Origin: a virus
IMG/VR virus record: IMGVR_UViG_3300036857_000068
Location: 1 to 37,371 of that record
DNA: 37,371 nt
Reading direction: 5' to 3' (one strand)
Under the pieces are notes generated by a model. The model did no database searches, had not been told where the DNA came from, and saw only the letters and a program-made list of their open reading frames with translations. A program made the position numbers and the translations under genes. This document shows positions 5,580-13,102 of this stretch, piece by piece; position 1 is the first letter of the stretch, and each line of letters begins with the position of its first letter.

Positions 5580-6227
5580 ATGGCGACCAAGACGAAAACG
5601 ACCAAGACGAGCGGGGCCGGCAACGGCGGCATGCCGCAACGGTTCGGGATCGAGGTCCCGTACACGATCACGCTCCGACTCCGCGGTGTAACCCCGTTCC
5701 TGTTCAACCGCATGGATATCGAGGCTTACGACCGCGAGACAGGGCCGAGCGCGAAGCGAAAGCCGCGCGCGCGGCCCGAATACGAGTCGATGATATGGCG
5801 CACCGACGACGGAGCTCTCGGCCTCCCCGTCGCCAACGTGATCGGGTCCGTCGCCGCCGCCGGCATGTATTTCAAGAGCCCGATCGGCGGTAACGGAAGC
5901 GCGACGCCGACGCTACGCCGCGGGCTCGTCCCGGCATGCGAAATGGCGACGTTCGGCGTCACCGCATGGGACGTGATCGACTTTCGCAAGGCGAACCACG
6001 GCGACCGAAACCGGACGCCGAAACCGACGTATCGGCCGCGCCTCGAGGTCGGCTGGCTTTTGACGGCGGCGCTTTCCGTCACGACCCCCGAGCTCTACGG
6101 GCCCGCGAAGCTGCTCGAAATCGTCAGTCGCGCCGGGTCCGTGATGGGTGTCGGCGACGGCCGGACGATCGGGTTCGGCCGGTACGTGCTTGACGGGCAC
6201 GAGACAGTCGAGGGACTTCCGTGGTGA
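5580..6227 (+). CDS. RAMP-like phage protein of unknown function
   Basis: The 215-aa product starts at ATG 5580 after GGAAAGGGA. A first strand (TITLRLRGVTPFLFNR, residues 29-44) resembles the TGTTPLLMHN start of a widespread phage family found near recombination genes. Near the C-terminus, residues 190-200 read GVGDGRTIGFG. This exactly fits the GhGxxxxxGhG glycine loop of RAMP proteins (Cas5/6/7), with an Arg inside. A single-strand or RNA-binding role is inferred. The flanking N3GG arrays and the following Cas4-like and RecT-like genes suggest work in recombination or nucleic-acid protection. Confidence 0.6.
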   Translation: MATKTKTTKTSGAGNGGMPQRFGIEVPYTITLRLRGVTPFLFNRMDIEAYDRETGPSAKRKPRARPEYESMIWRTDDGALGLPVANVIGSVAAAGMYFKSPIGGNGSATPTLRRGLVPACEMATFGVTAWDVIDFRKANHGDRNRTPKPTYRPRLEVGWLLTAALSVTTPELYGPAKLLEIVSRAGSVMGVGDGRTIGFGRYVLDGHETVEGLPW

Positions 6228-6231
6228 GCTC

Positions 6232-6384
6232 GGCGAGGTTAGGCACGGTCTGTCAAGGCGTGGCGCGGGCGGGCTGGGTCAGGCTCGGAACGGTCAGTCA
6301 AGGTACGGCACGGCACGGCAGGGCCATGGCGAGGTCAGGCTCGGACCGGCACGACACGACGCGGCTCGGTCCCGCATGGAACGG
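6232..6384 (+). repeat. N3GG pentanucleotide array, copy 2
   Basis: About 30 NNNGG units. Nineteen successive units hold one register from 6232 to 6323 (only 6252 and 6297 read GT). After a one-base shift the pattern resumes at 6328 and continues to about 6384, into the first codons of the next gene. Units such as GGCAC, GGTCA and GGCTC match those of copy 1. Confidence 0.85.
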
Positions 6385-7185
6385 GGGCGCGGCTACGGCC
6401 GCGCCCCGGAGCTCGACGTGACCGCGAACGGTACGCCGAAGATCGTCAGGAAGAACCACGGCCGCGGCCACTCGTACTACGTCGACGGCGTCAAGATCCC
6501 CGGCGCCACGACCGTGCTCAACGGCGGCTACCCGAAGCACCTCGAGAAGTGGGCCGCCGAGTCGAGCGCGAACTACGCCGTCGACCACTGGGACGAGCTC
6601 GCCGAGATGCGCGTCTCGGAGCGGTTGAAGCTCATCACCGGCGCCCGGTTCGAGGACCGCGACCCGGCCGCGAGGCGCGGGCAGGACGTGCACGCGCTCG
6701 CGCAGCGGCTCGCCCGCGGCGACGACGTCCCGGTCCCGGACGAGCTCGTCGGGCACGTCGACGCGTACCTCGCATTCCTCGACGAGTGGGAACCGCGCGA
6801 GCTACTCGTCGAGGCGCCCGTCGCCAACCTCACCTACGGCTACTGCGGGACGCTCGACGCGATCGCCGACCTCGTCGACGAGACGCGATGGCTGTACGAC
6901 CTCAAGACGACCCGGAGCGGCGTCTACAAGGAATCGGCCTGCCAGCTTGCCGCGTACCGGTACGCCGAGTACGTGCTCGCCGGCGACGAGGTGCGGCCGA
7001 TGCCCGAGGTCGAGCGGTGCGGCGTCGTGTGGCTCAAGGCCGACCGCACGTTCGAGTTCGTCCCGGTCGAGGTCGACGAGGCGACGTTCGAGGTGTTCCT
7101 GTGCGCGCTGCGGATCGCGGCGTTCGACGCGCGCGACGACGTGATCGGGGCGCCGTTGCAGGCCGAGGGGCTCGAGCTCTTCTAG
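6376..7185 (+). CDS. Cas4/RecB-like PD-(D/E)XK exonuclease
   Basis: The 269-aa product has the Cas4/RecB nuclease motifs in order: RRGQDVH (H106), GYCGTLDAIADL (D161), LYDLKTTR (D175 and K177), then QLAAYRYAEY (Q190, Y194). Such nucleases resect DNA ends and pair with RecT-type annealing proteins, one of which is encoded at 8248. ATG 6376 was chosen; GTG 6418 is possible, and neither has a strong ribosome site. The frame is open upstream through the N3GG array, which should not be counted as coding. Confidence 0.85.
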   Translation: MERGRGYGRAPELDVTANGTPKIVRKNHGRGHSYYVDGVKIPGATTVLNGGYPKHLEKWAAESSANYAVDHWDELAEMRVSERLKLITGARFEDRDPAARRGQDVHALAQRLARGDDVPVPDELVGHVDAYLAFLDEWEPRELLVEAPVANLTYGYCGTLDAIADLVDETRWLYDLKTTRSGVYKESACQLAAYRYAEYVLAGDEVRPMPEVERCGVVWLKADRTFEFVPVEVDEATFEVFLCALRIAAFDARDDVIGAPLQAEGLELF

Positions 7186-7395
7186 ATGGACGCTGAGACG
7201 TACACGTCGAGGGACGCGCTCGCCGAGGCGCTCGAGGCCGTCGACCGGGCCGAGTCGACCTCGAGCCGCGTCGAGGGCGAGGAGCTCCTGCACCGGGCGA
7301 CCGCGCTCTCGCTCGTGGCGATCGGGGCCGAGCTCGTCTCGATCCGCACCGTGCTCGTCGAGATTCGGAACGAGCTCGTGCAGGGGCGCAGGTGA
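7186..7395 (+). CDS. Hypothetical protein, 69 aa
   Basis: It starts at ATG 7186, directly after the nuclease stop. The product is acidic and helical (DALAEALEAVDRAESTSS), with a hydrophobic C-terminal helix (SLVAIGAELVSIRTVLVEI) that looks amphipathic rather than membrane-spanning. No family was recognised. The stop overlaps the next GTG. Confidence 0.6.
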   Translation: MDAETYTSRDALAEALEAVDRAESTSSRVEGEELLHRATALSLVAIGAELVSIRTVLVEIRNELVQGRR

Positions 7396-7553
7396 GCGAG
7401 CTCATCGCCGAGTTCGACGTGCAGGAGTACGCGCTCGAGTGGGCCGCGTGCAGGCGTGCAATCCGCACGATCAAGGACCTAACCGACGAAGAGCTCGACG
7501 CGCTCGCGCACCACGCGGTCGCGTTCCTGCTCGGAGGGGATGACGAGGAATGA
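7392..7553 (+). CDS. Hypothetical protein, 53 aa
   Basis: The short ORF starts at GTG 7392 (GTGA with the previous stop) and ends at TGA 7551-7553, overlapping the next ATG. The product is acidic and helical (VSELIAEFDVQEYALEWAAC...). The double overlap supports it as a real gene although it is short. The function is unknown. Confidence 0.55.
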   Translation: MSELIAEFDVQEYALEWAACRRAIRTIKDLTDEELDALAHHAVAFLLGGDDEE

Positions 7554-8251
7554 ACCTCGAGACTGTGGAGATTCCGCGCGCCGGCGCGCGCGAGCAGGCC
7601 GCCGAGTACCGGCGGGCCGCGAAGCGACTGCCCGAGGGGTCGGAGCAGCGGCGCGAGTTCGAGGCGATCGCGCGCGCCTACCGGATCGCCGCCCGCGACG
7701 AGACACCGTTGATCGCGTTGACGCCGACGGTCGTCGCCGGCGGGCTCACGACCCGGAGCCGCGTCTACCGGCGCGGCCGTGACGAGGAGTACCGCGAGCA
7801 CTTCGCGCTACCCCGGCTCGCCGTGTGCCGCGCGTCGGCCGCGTTCGTCTACACGCGCGGCGTGCAGGGCAACGGCGGCCTCGAGCTCATCGACTCGCTC
7901 AACCGTCAGTCGAACTACCGGTCGGGCGTCGTCACGTTCGCGCGGGGCGCGTTCGAGCTCCCGACCGGTTACACGGCCGGGTGGTCGCTGCTCGGCGGCT
8001 GGCGCTCGGAGGCGTGGGCGGCAATGGTGCCGATCGTTCCGCCGAAGCACCGGCCGAGCGAGGGGCTGCTCGAGCGGTACCTCGTGCTGTGGGAAGTCGA
8101 CGAGTGGGCGTGGCAGGTGGTCCCGCGGCCGCCGGGCGACCCGGCGCTCCTGCGGCACGTCGGCGGCGATATCTACGCCGTGCTCGCCACGTGGAACCTC
8201 ACCGAGCTCGAGCGGCTCGTGCTCACCGGAAGGCAGGTGCCGGCGCGATGA
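7550..8251 (+). CDS. Hypothetical protein, 233 aa
   Basis: It starts at ATG 7550 (ATGA). Residues 1-60 are helical and basic (AREQAAEYRRAAKRLPEGSE). The rest is mixed alpha/beta with many Trp residues (TAGWSLLGGWRSEAWAAMVP and LVLWEVDEWAWQVVPRPPGD). No motif was recognised. It is translationally coupled to the RecT-like gene, so a part in the recombination module is a fair guess. Confidence 0.65.
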   Translation: MNLETVEIPRAGAREQAAEYRRAAKRLPEGSEQRREFEAIARAYRIAARDETPLIALTPTVVAGGLTTRSRVYRRGRDEEYREHFALPRLAVCRASAAFVYTRGVQGNGGLELIDSLNRQSNYRSGVVTFARGAFELPTGYTAGWSLLGGWRSEAWAAMVPIVPPKHRPSEGLLERYLVLWEVDEWAWQVVPRPPGDPALLRHVGGDIYAVLATWNLTELERLVLTGRQVPAR

Positions 8252-9336
8252 CCGTCGTCCCTTACACCGGCACGACCGCGACGACGCTCGAGCCGCAGAA
8301 CCTCGACGACGCGATGCGGCTCGCCGAGTTCGTGGCAAACACGGACTTTGTGCCGAAGAACCTGCGCGGCAACCCGCCCGCGATCCTCGCCGCGATCCTG
8401 TACGGCCGCGAGGTCGGGCTCGGCTCGATGCAGTCGCTCGCCAAGATCAGCGTCATCGAGGGGCGGCCGACGCTCGCGGCCGAGTCGCAGCGCGCGTTGA
8501 TCCTCGCCGCCGGGCACGAGCTCGTCGTCGAAGAGTCGACCTCGACCCGGTGCACGATCCGCGGCCGCCGCCGCAACGAGCGCCACTCGACGTCCGTCAC
8601 GTGGACGCTCGACGACGCGAAACGCGCGAACCTCGTCGGGAAGCAGAATTGGAGGCAGTACCCGGCCGACATGCTCGCCGCCCGCGCGCTCGCCCGGCTC
8701 GCCCGGCTCGTGTTCGCCGACGTCATCGGCGGGCTCGCCGCAACCGAGGAAGCGCTCGAGGGCGGCGACCCCGAGCCGACCGTCGAGCGGCCGGCCTCGA
8801 CACCGACCACGACGCGCCGTCGACGCGCCGTGCAGGCCGTACCCGAGCCCGAGCCTGCTCCCGCCGCAGAGCCGGAAGCAGATCCCGAGCCCGAGCCCGG
8901 CCACGCCGCCGACGACGTACCCGCCGACGATCCCCACGAACCGCCGGCGCCGATGCCGGCGCCCGAGCCGGCGCGCATGAACGCCGCCACACGCGGCAAG
9001 CTTTTCGCGCTGTTCGGCGAGCGCGGCATGGGCGGCAAAAGCGATGCCGACCGCACCCGCCGCCTCGAGTACGCGCGGCACGTGCTCGGCCGCGACGTCG
9101 CATCCTCGACCGAGCTCACCGCGGTCGACGCCTCGAGACTCATCGAGCAACTCGAGCGCGACCTGCCCGACCCGGTCGTCGACGCGCTCAACGCGCACCT
9201 CGACGCCGAGGCCGCCGAGGCCGCCGCCGGCGACGATGACCAGGCGCGCGACCTCGAGCGCGAGCTCGACACGATCCGCCACGACGAAACCAGACCCGCG
9301 CCCGAGCCGGGCGAGGACGGCGAGCCGACCGCGTAG
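8248..9336 (+). CDS. RecT-like ssDNA-annealing protein
   Basis: The 362-aa product starts at ATG 8248. Residues 1-160 resemble phage RecT-type recombinases: NLRGNPPAILAAILYGREVG, a QSLAKISVIEGRPTLAAESQ segment, and WRQYPADMLAARALARL. A low-complexity Pro/Glu/Ala linker (about 175-245) follows. A C-terminal helical domain (AATRGKLFALFGERGMGGKS) is also seen in other phage proteins of this type. The protein would anneal complementary strands and work with the Cas4-like nuclease upstream. Confidence 0.72.
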   Translation: MTVVPYTGTTATTLEPQNLDDAMRLAEFVANTDFVPKNLRGNPPAILAAILYGREVGLGSMQSLAKISVIEGRPTLAAESQRALILAAGHELVVEESTSTRCTIRGRRRNERHSTSVTWTLDDAKRANLVGKQNWRQYPADMLAARALARLARLVFADVIGGLAATEEALEGGDPEPTVERPASTPTTTRRRRAVQAVPEPEPAPAAEPEADPEPEPGHAADDVPADDPHEPPAPMPAPEPARMNAATRGKLFALFGERGMGGKSDADRTRRLEYARHVLGRDVASSTELTAVDASRLIEQLERDLPDPVVDALNAHLDAEAAEAAAGDDDQARDLERELDTIRHDETRPAPEPGEDGEPTA

Positions 9337-9341
9337 ACCAC

Positions 9342-9653
9342 GTGCACTACACCGGCCCGGACCACGCCGACCCGTTCATCGCCGGCCGCGACGAGCTCCT
9401 GCTCCGCTGGCTCGACGAGCTCGCCGTCGACGTCGGCCGCATGCGCCGCCGCCTCGAGGGATCGCTCGCGCACCTCGGCGACCGGATCGCCGACACGATC
9501 GAGACGCTCGACGCGATCGTCCACCCGACCGCGAGCGAGCTCCTACACCGGCTCGACTACACGCCGCTCGCCCGCGACGTCGACGCCGCGCTCAACGCGC
9601 GCGACGCACGCACACGCGAGCTCCACCGCCTACTCGGAAAGGGACAGCGATGA
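9342..9653 (+). CDS. Hypothetical protein, 103 aa
   Basis: It starts at GTG 9342, five bases after the RecT-like stop. The product is helical and charged (ELLLRWLDELAVDVGRMRRR) and its end is basic. No family was recognised. Its stop overlaps the ATPase ATG by four bases, so the two are coupled and may be partners. Confidence 0.6.
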   Translation: MHYTGPDHADPFIAGRDELLLRWLDELAVDVGRMRRRLEGSLAHLGDRIADTIETLDAIVHPTASELLHRLDYTPLARDVDAALNARDARTRELHRLLGKGQR

Positions 9654-10930
9654 GCGACCTCGCCGGCGAGCTCGCCGCCCGCGCCCGGTTCGCCGTCGAG
9701 GCCGACGAGTTCCGCGCGCTCGACGTCGGGCAACGGCCGCCGCTGCTCGGCAGGAACGGCGACACGATCCTCCCCGCGGGCGGGCTCGTCGTCGTCGCCG
9801 GACAACCCGGCGTCGGCAAAACAACGCTACTCGTCGACCTCGTCTACCACCTCGCCTCCGGGATCGACTGGCTCGGCATCCCCTGCCCGCGCCCGCTCTC
9901 CGTGCTCCTAATCGAGAACGAAGGGCCGCAAGACCTGTTCGCAGCCAAGATCGACGCGAAAGCGACCGCGTGGCCGCACGACCGGCCCGGACGCGTATGG
10001 GTCAAGACGTGGCACTGGGGCACGTTCAACCTCACCGACCGCGACGACCGCGGCGAGCTCGTCACGTTCCTCCGCGAGCACCCCGTCGACGCGATCGTCG
10101 GCGACCCACTCGGCTCGCTCGGCCCGGCCGGCGTCGGATCACCCGAGGACACCCGCCGATTCGTCGGGCAGCTATACGAGCTCGAGCTCGACGTCGCCTA
10201 CATCTTCGTCCACCACTTCCGCAAGGAACCGATCGCCTCCGAGGTCGACCAGCTATCCGGCGCGTGGGCCGGCCACCTCGACACGCTCATGCTCCTGAAG
10301 CCGACCCGCCGCAAGAACGAGGTCCGGCTCTCGTTCCCGAAAACCCGGTGGGCCGAGCAGGCCTCGCACGCGCCGCTCATCCTCGGCTACGTCCGCGCGA
10401 CGCAAGGGTTCGACGTGCTCGGCGAAGAGGGCGACCCGAAGCTGCTCGAGGCGACGCTCGTCGAGCTCCTCGAGGCGCAGACGTACCGGACGCCGTCCGA
10501 GCTCGCCAAGGACGCCGGCGCCAGACGCACGACCGTCGAGGCGTGCCTCACCGGCAACGCGCACCTCTTCACGTCCGTCGCGGGCGCCGACGTCGGCCGA
10601 ACACGCGCGAAAACCGTCTGGCAGCTTGTCCCGGACGCCGAGGGGCTCGGACAAGCAGCGGGACAAGCTGCGGCACCGCATGGTTACGCCAACTCGCCCG
10701 CGAGCGCGACGCTGTTCGACGCGGGACAAGCTGCGGGACAAGCTCAGGGGGGCTCGAACCCGGATTTGCTTGTCCCGCGGTTCGGGACAAGCGGGACAAG
10801 CTCAGCCGGATTTGGCTCAACCAGGGAGTCTGTGAGCCTGTCCCGCTCGCTCTCCCCCTGTAAGGGGGAGGGAGAGCAGGCGGGATCAGGCACGCACCCT
10901 GCAGACATTGAAAGCGACGACCTCTGGTGA
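9650..10930 (+). CDS. RepA/AAA_25-type replicative ATPase
   Basis: The 426-aa product starts at ATG 9650. A RecA-fold ATPase core is clear: Walker A GQPGVGKTT (residues 51-59), the strand LLIENEG, and a Walker B-like DAIVGDPLGSL (D153). This matches RepA-like helicases and AAA_25 proteins of phages and plasmids. Residues 270-320 form a winged-helix-like region (RTPSELAKDAGARRTTVEAC). The last 100 residues are a Gly/Ala/Gln/Ser-rich linker whose DNA carries repeated GGGACAAGC boxes. It is probably the replication initiator or helicase. Confidence 0.82.
   Translation: MSDLAGELAARARFAVEADEFRALDVGQRPPLLGRNGDTILPAGGLVVVAGQPGVGKTTLLVDLVYHLASGIDWLGIPCPRPLSVLLIENEGPQDLFAAKIDAKATAWPHDRPGRVWVKTWHWGTFNLTDRDDRGELVTFLREHPVDAIVGDPLGSLGPAGVGSPEDTRRFVGQLYELELDVAYIFVHHFRKEPIASEVDQLSGAWAGHLDTLMLLKPTRRKNEVRLSFPKTRWAEQASHAPLILGYVRATQGFDVLGEEGDPKLLEATLVELLEAQTYRTPSELAKDAGARRTTVEACLTGNAHLFTSVAGADVGRTRAKTVWQLVPDAEGLGQAAGQAAAPHGYANSPASATLFDAGQAAGQAQGGSNPDLLVPRFGTSGTSSAGFGSTRESVSLSRSLSPCKGEGEQAGSGTHPADIESDDLW
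10623..10844. repeat. GGGACAAGC iterons, candidate replication origin
   Basis: About nine copies of GGGACAAGC(T) lie in the 3' end of the ATPase gene. Forward copies start at 10648 (one mismatch), 10660, 10723, 10735, 10784 and 10793. Reverse copies are at 10623-10632, 10767-10776 and 10835-10844 (one mismatch). Several neighbours are 12 or 9 bp apart. They encode a low-complexity linker, so the DNA rather than the protein appears to be conserved. The layout recalls the lambda O gene, where iterons lie inside the initiator gene. Confidence 0.7.
10852..10870. other. C/G-run hairpin at end of ATPase gene
   Basis: CTCCCCC (10852-10858) pairs with GGGGGAG (10864-10870) around a TGTAA loop. Outer GCTC/GAGC bases can extend the stem. 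It lies just after the iterons and 57 bases before the ATPase gene ends. It may be an origin structure or a processing site. Confidence 0.5.
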
Positions 10931-11364
10931 ACGAGGTCGCATTCACGGTCGACGGGACCCCGGTCCCTCAAGGCTCGAAACGCGTCGTGCCCACCGCTCG
11001 AGGCCACCGCTCCGTCGAGACGAACGAGCGCACGCTCAACCCGTGGCGCAACGCCGTCACCGGCGCCGCCGCTCGAGCGATGGGCGGACGCGTGCCGATG
11101 GCCGGGCCGGTCCGGGTCGACGCGACGTTCGTGCACCCGAGGCCTCGCTCCCACTTCGGCACCGGCCGCAACGCCGGCCAGTTGAAGAGCTCGGCGCCCG
11201 TCTACTGCTCGACGCGGCCGGACGTCGACAAGCTGCTCCGGGCGATCCTCGACTCGATCACCGGCGTCGTGGTGATCGACGACGGGCAGGTCGTCGAGCT
11301 CGTCGCCCGCAAGCACTACGGGTCGCCGGCCGCGCACATCACCGTCACGAGGCTCGCCGGATGA
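10927..11364 (+). CDS. rusA: RusA-like Holliday junction resolvase
   Basis: The 145-aa product starts at GTG 10927, overlapping the ATPase stop. RusA features are visible: an N-terminal GTPVPQGSKR strand-turn, the acidic cluster RPDVDKLLRAILDSI (D99, D101, K102, D109) and VVVIDDGQVVEL (D118, D119). RusA enzymes cut four-way junctions as homodimers and are common in phage recombination modules. Its place after the ATPase fits resolution of replication intermediates before packaging. Confidence 0.9.
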   Translation: MNEVAFTVDGTPVPQGSKRVVPTARGHRSVETNERTLNPWRNAVTGAAARAMGGRVPMAGPVRVDATFVHPRPRSHFGTGRNAGQLKSSAPVYCSTRPDVDKLLRAILDSITGVVVIDDGQVVELVARKHYGSPAAHITVTRLAG

Positions 11365-11663
11365 GCGAGCGTCGCACCGAGCACGTCGGCGAACGCCGCG
11401 TCGAGATTCTCGAGGTGCGATGGGTCGACAGCGTCGGCGCGCAGGGATGGCAGACGATCGACGAGGCGCGCCGCGACGCCGAGGCCGACGACATGGTGCA
11501 CCGCTCCGTCGGGTGGCTCATCGCCGATGAGCCCGAGTACGTGCTGCTCGCGCTCTCCCGCCGCGACTCGTGGCGGTACGTCGACCTCACGCTGCAGATA
11601 CCGCGCGGCGCCATCGTCGGCACGCGCATCCTCCGACGAGGGAAGGGGCCGCCCGATGAGTAA
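11361..11663 (+). CDS. Hypothetical protein, 100 aa
   Basis: It starts at ATG 11361 (ATGA with the rusA stop). The alpha/beta composition (RVEILEVRWVDSVGAQGWQT, then YVLLALSRRDSWRYVDLTLQ) and length fit a small ssDNA- or protein-binding phage factor. No family was recognised. The stop lies eight bases inside the next gene. Confidence 0.65.
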   Translation: MSERRTEHVGERRVEILEVRWVDSVGAQGWQTIDEARRDAEADDMVHRSVGWLIADEPEYVLLALSRRDSWRYVDLTLQIPRGAIVGTRILRRGKGPPDE

Positions 11664-11910
11664 GTGCCGATCGTGCAAGGCGCCGATCGAGTGGGGCGTC
11701 ACGGACGCCGGCGCGATGATGCCGCTCGACCTCGAGCCCGACAAGGCCGGCAACGTCGCCGTCGTCGGTCGCACCGCCGGCGGCGACCCGCTCGTGCTCG
11801 TGCTCGGCGCCGAACGCCTCGGCCGGGCTCGAGAGCACGGCCGCGTCGAGCTCCGCGTCTGCCACTTCGAGACCTGCCCGTACGCCGGCGAGCACCGGCG
11901 CCGAGGATGA
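11656..11910 (+). CDS. Zinc-ribbon protein
   Basis: The 84-aa product starts at ATG 11656. Two Cys pairs, CRSC at the N-terminus and CHFETC near the C-terminus, could bind one zinc ion. The phrase KCRSCKAPIEWGVTDAGAMM followed by PLDLEP matches a small protein common in actinobacteriophages, usually left as hypothetical. DNA or RNA binding is likely but unproven. It ends the early operon. Confidence 0.75.
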   Translation: MSKCRSCKAPIEWGVTDAGAMMPLDLEPDKAGNVAVVGRTAGGDPLVLVLGAERLGRAREHGRVELRVCHFETCPYAGEHRRRG

Positions 11911-11935
11911 CGACGACGAGCGCGAGCGCTACAGT
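11907..11935 (+). promoter_or_regulatory. Promoter ATGACG-N17-TACAGT
   Basis: The -35 is ATGACG (11907-11912) and the -10 is TACAGT (11930-11935), spaced by 17 bp. Transcription should begin near 11942, only about eight bases before ATG 11950, so the mRNA would be nearly leaderless. The 14 bases around the -10 (11926-11939) recur exactly at 23492-23505 upstream of the capsid gene. Confidence 0.55.
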
Positions 11936-11949
11936 CGCGTCGACGACGC

Positions 11950-12282
11950 ATGGCGCTCACGGCCAAGCAACGGCGAGCTCTCCCCGACTCCGCGTTCGTC
12001 TACCCGTCGACGCGCAAGTACCCCGTGCCGACGAAAGCGCAAGCGCGCAAGGCCGGGATCAGCGAGCGGCAGCGGCTCGCCATTCACCGCAACGCGCTCG
12101 CCCGCGCCGGGCAGTCGGGCACGTCGGGCAGCTACTCGAAGGTCGGCCCGGTCGTCCGGCGCCGCTCGAGCGGCAAGGTGCAGTCGGTCAAGCGCGGCGC
12201 GAAGGGCGGCGCCTCGAGGCCGAGCTCGAAGGTCAAGCGTCGCCGCCCGCCGACCGTGCTCAAGCGCAGGCGCCGCCGATGA
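11950..12282 (+). CDS. Small basic phage protein
   Basis: The 110-aa product starts at ATG 11950. Its N-terminal half (LTAKQRRALPDSAFVYPSTR then KYPVPTKAQARKAGIS) matches a conserved actinophage hypothetical family. The C-terminal half is very rich in Lys and Arg and ends in RRRRR, so it probably binds nucleic acid. It is the first gene of the operon driven from the promoter just upstream. Confidence 0.75.
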   Translation: MALTAKQRRALPDSAFVYPSTRKYPVPTKAQARKAGISERQRLAIHRNALARAGQSGTSGSYSKVGPVVRRRSSGKVQSVKRGAKGGASRPSSKVKRRRPPTVLKRRRRR

Positions 12283-12557
12283 TCGACGAATGGTTCATCG
12301 AGCGCACCGCGCCCGACGCGATCCTCACCCGGCTCGACGAATGGAAGGCGCTCCGCGCCGACGGCTGGAACGTGCACGTACTCGTCGAGGAACGCCGCAC
12401 CCGTGGGGGGGGTCGCCAATCGACCGGCCTCGTCGCAATGGGATACCGGGGGGGTCGAGCTCCGCGGACGGCGCCGCCCGCAGCAGGGGCGGGGGGAACG
12501 AGACGGCAGGGGGGGGATCGACACGAGGGTGGGGGGAGGTCGAGCACGACCCCGTGA
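12279..12557 (+). CDS. Hypothetical protein with Gly-rich tail
   Basis: It starts at ATG 12279 (ATGA). The first 40 residues look like a real domain (IDEWFIERTAPDAILTRLDE and GWNVHVLVEERR). After that the product is a Gly/Arg/Pro-rich tail encoded by several long G runs. The true end may be earlier if a run is read wrongly or slips. The stop overlaps the HNH GTG. Confidence 0.5.
   Translation: MIDEWFIERTAPDAILTRLDEWKALRADGWNVHVLVEERRTRGGGRQSTGLVAMGYRGGRAPRTAPPAAGAGGTRRQGGDRHEGGGRSSTTP
12405..12536 (+). other. Cluster of G runs
   Basis: Seven runs of three to eight G residues lie within about 130 bases on the + strand (for example G8 at 12405-12412 and G7 near 12448). They could fold into a G-quadruplex, or be sites of slippage during replication, transcription or sequencing. 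They fall at the junction of the 12279 gene and the HNH gene. Confidence 0.6.
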
Positions 12558-13102
12558 GCATCTGCTCCGAGCCCGGCTGTCCGCACCCCGTGGTACGACG
12601 TGGCCGCTGCAACGGGCACGCGCTCGCACCGTGGCACGGCTCGAAGGAACAGCGCACGCGGCTCGGCGTGCCCAACGGCCGAGCGCTTGCGAGACTCCGT
12701 CGTCAAGTTCGAGAACGAGCTCGCCACCGGTGCGAGCGCTGCAGCACCCGCGTTCCCGCCGGCGTCGGCGCCGTCGATCACGTCGTGCCCGTCGCCGCGG
12801 GCGGCGACCCGACGAGCCTCGGCAACCTCGAGCTCTTGTGCACCCGGTGCCACGACGCCAAGACGCGCGACGACCTTGCTCTCATCCGCGCCGTCTCGAG
12901 CTCGTCGTCGCCCGCTCGTCGAGCGGCACCCCCTGCCACCGGGGCGGGCGTCCGGCGCGTGAACGTTCGCGGCGATGCGGCCGCGTCGACGGCGCTCGCC
13001 GCGGCCGGGGCGCCGCGGGTGGCGTCACCCCCCCTGCCCGCCGCCGCGCGGCCCCCGACGGGGGCTGCCTCTCGAAGTCTGTACGGAAGGCCGAGGGCGT
13101 GA
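12554..13102 (+). CDS. HNH endonuclease
   Basis: The 182-aa product starts at GTG 12554. An N-terminal Cys/His cluster (C4, C9, C19, H22) suggests a small zinc finger. The HNH core follows: CERC (C60, C63), VDHVVPVAAGG (D75, H76), SLGNLELLC (N91) and CTRCH (C96, C99, H100). Phage HNH proteins near terminase genes often nick DNA to help packaging. The last 70 residues are low-complexity Ser/Ala/Pro. The usual order is HNH next to terminase, but here fibre-like genes intervene. Confidence 0.88.
   Translation: MSICSEPGCPHPVVRRGRCNGHALAPWHGSKEQRTRLGVPNGRALARLRRQVRERARHRCERCSTRVPAGVGAVDHVVPVAAGGDPTSLGNLELLCTRCHDAKTRDDLALIRAVSSSSSPARRAAPPATGAGVRRVNVRGDAAASTALAAAGAPRVASPPLPAAARPPTGAASRSLYGRPRA

Noticed and set aside
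5226-5639. Long frames on both strands across the first N3GG array
   Set aside because: A 5-bp repeat without stops opens several frames at once. The products are low-complexity and have no ribosome site.
6148-6375. N-terminal extension of the Cas4-like gene through the N3GG array
   Set aside because: The extension would be a low-complexity peptide made by the repeat. The first conserved residues come after ATG 6376.
8173-9524. Long minus-strand frames opposite the RecT-like gene
   Set aside because: These are low-complexity shadows with no motifs. The + strand frame has RecT-like features and coupled neighbours.
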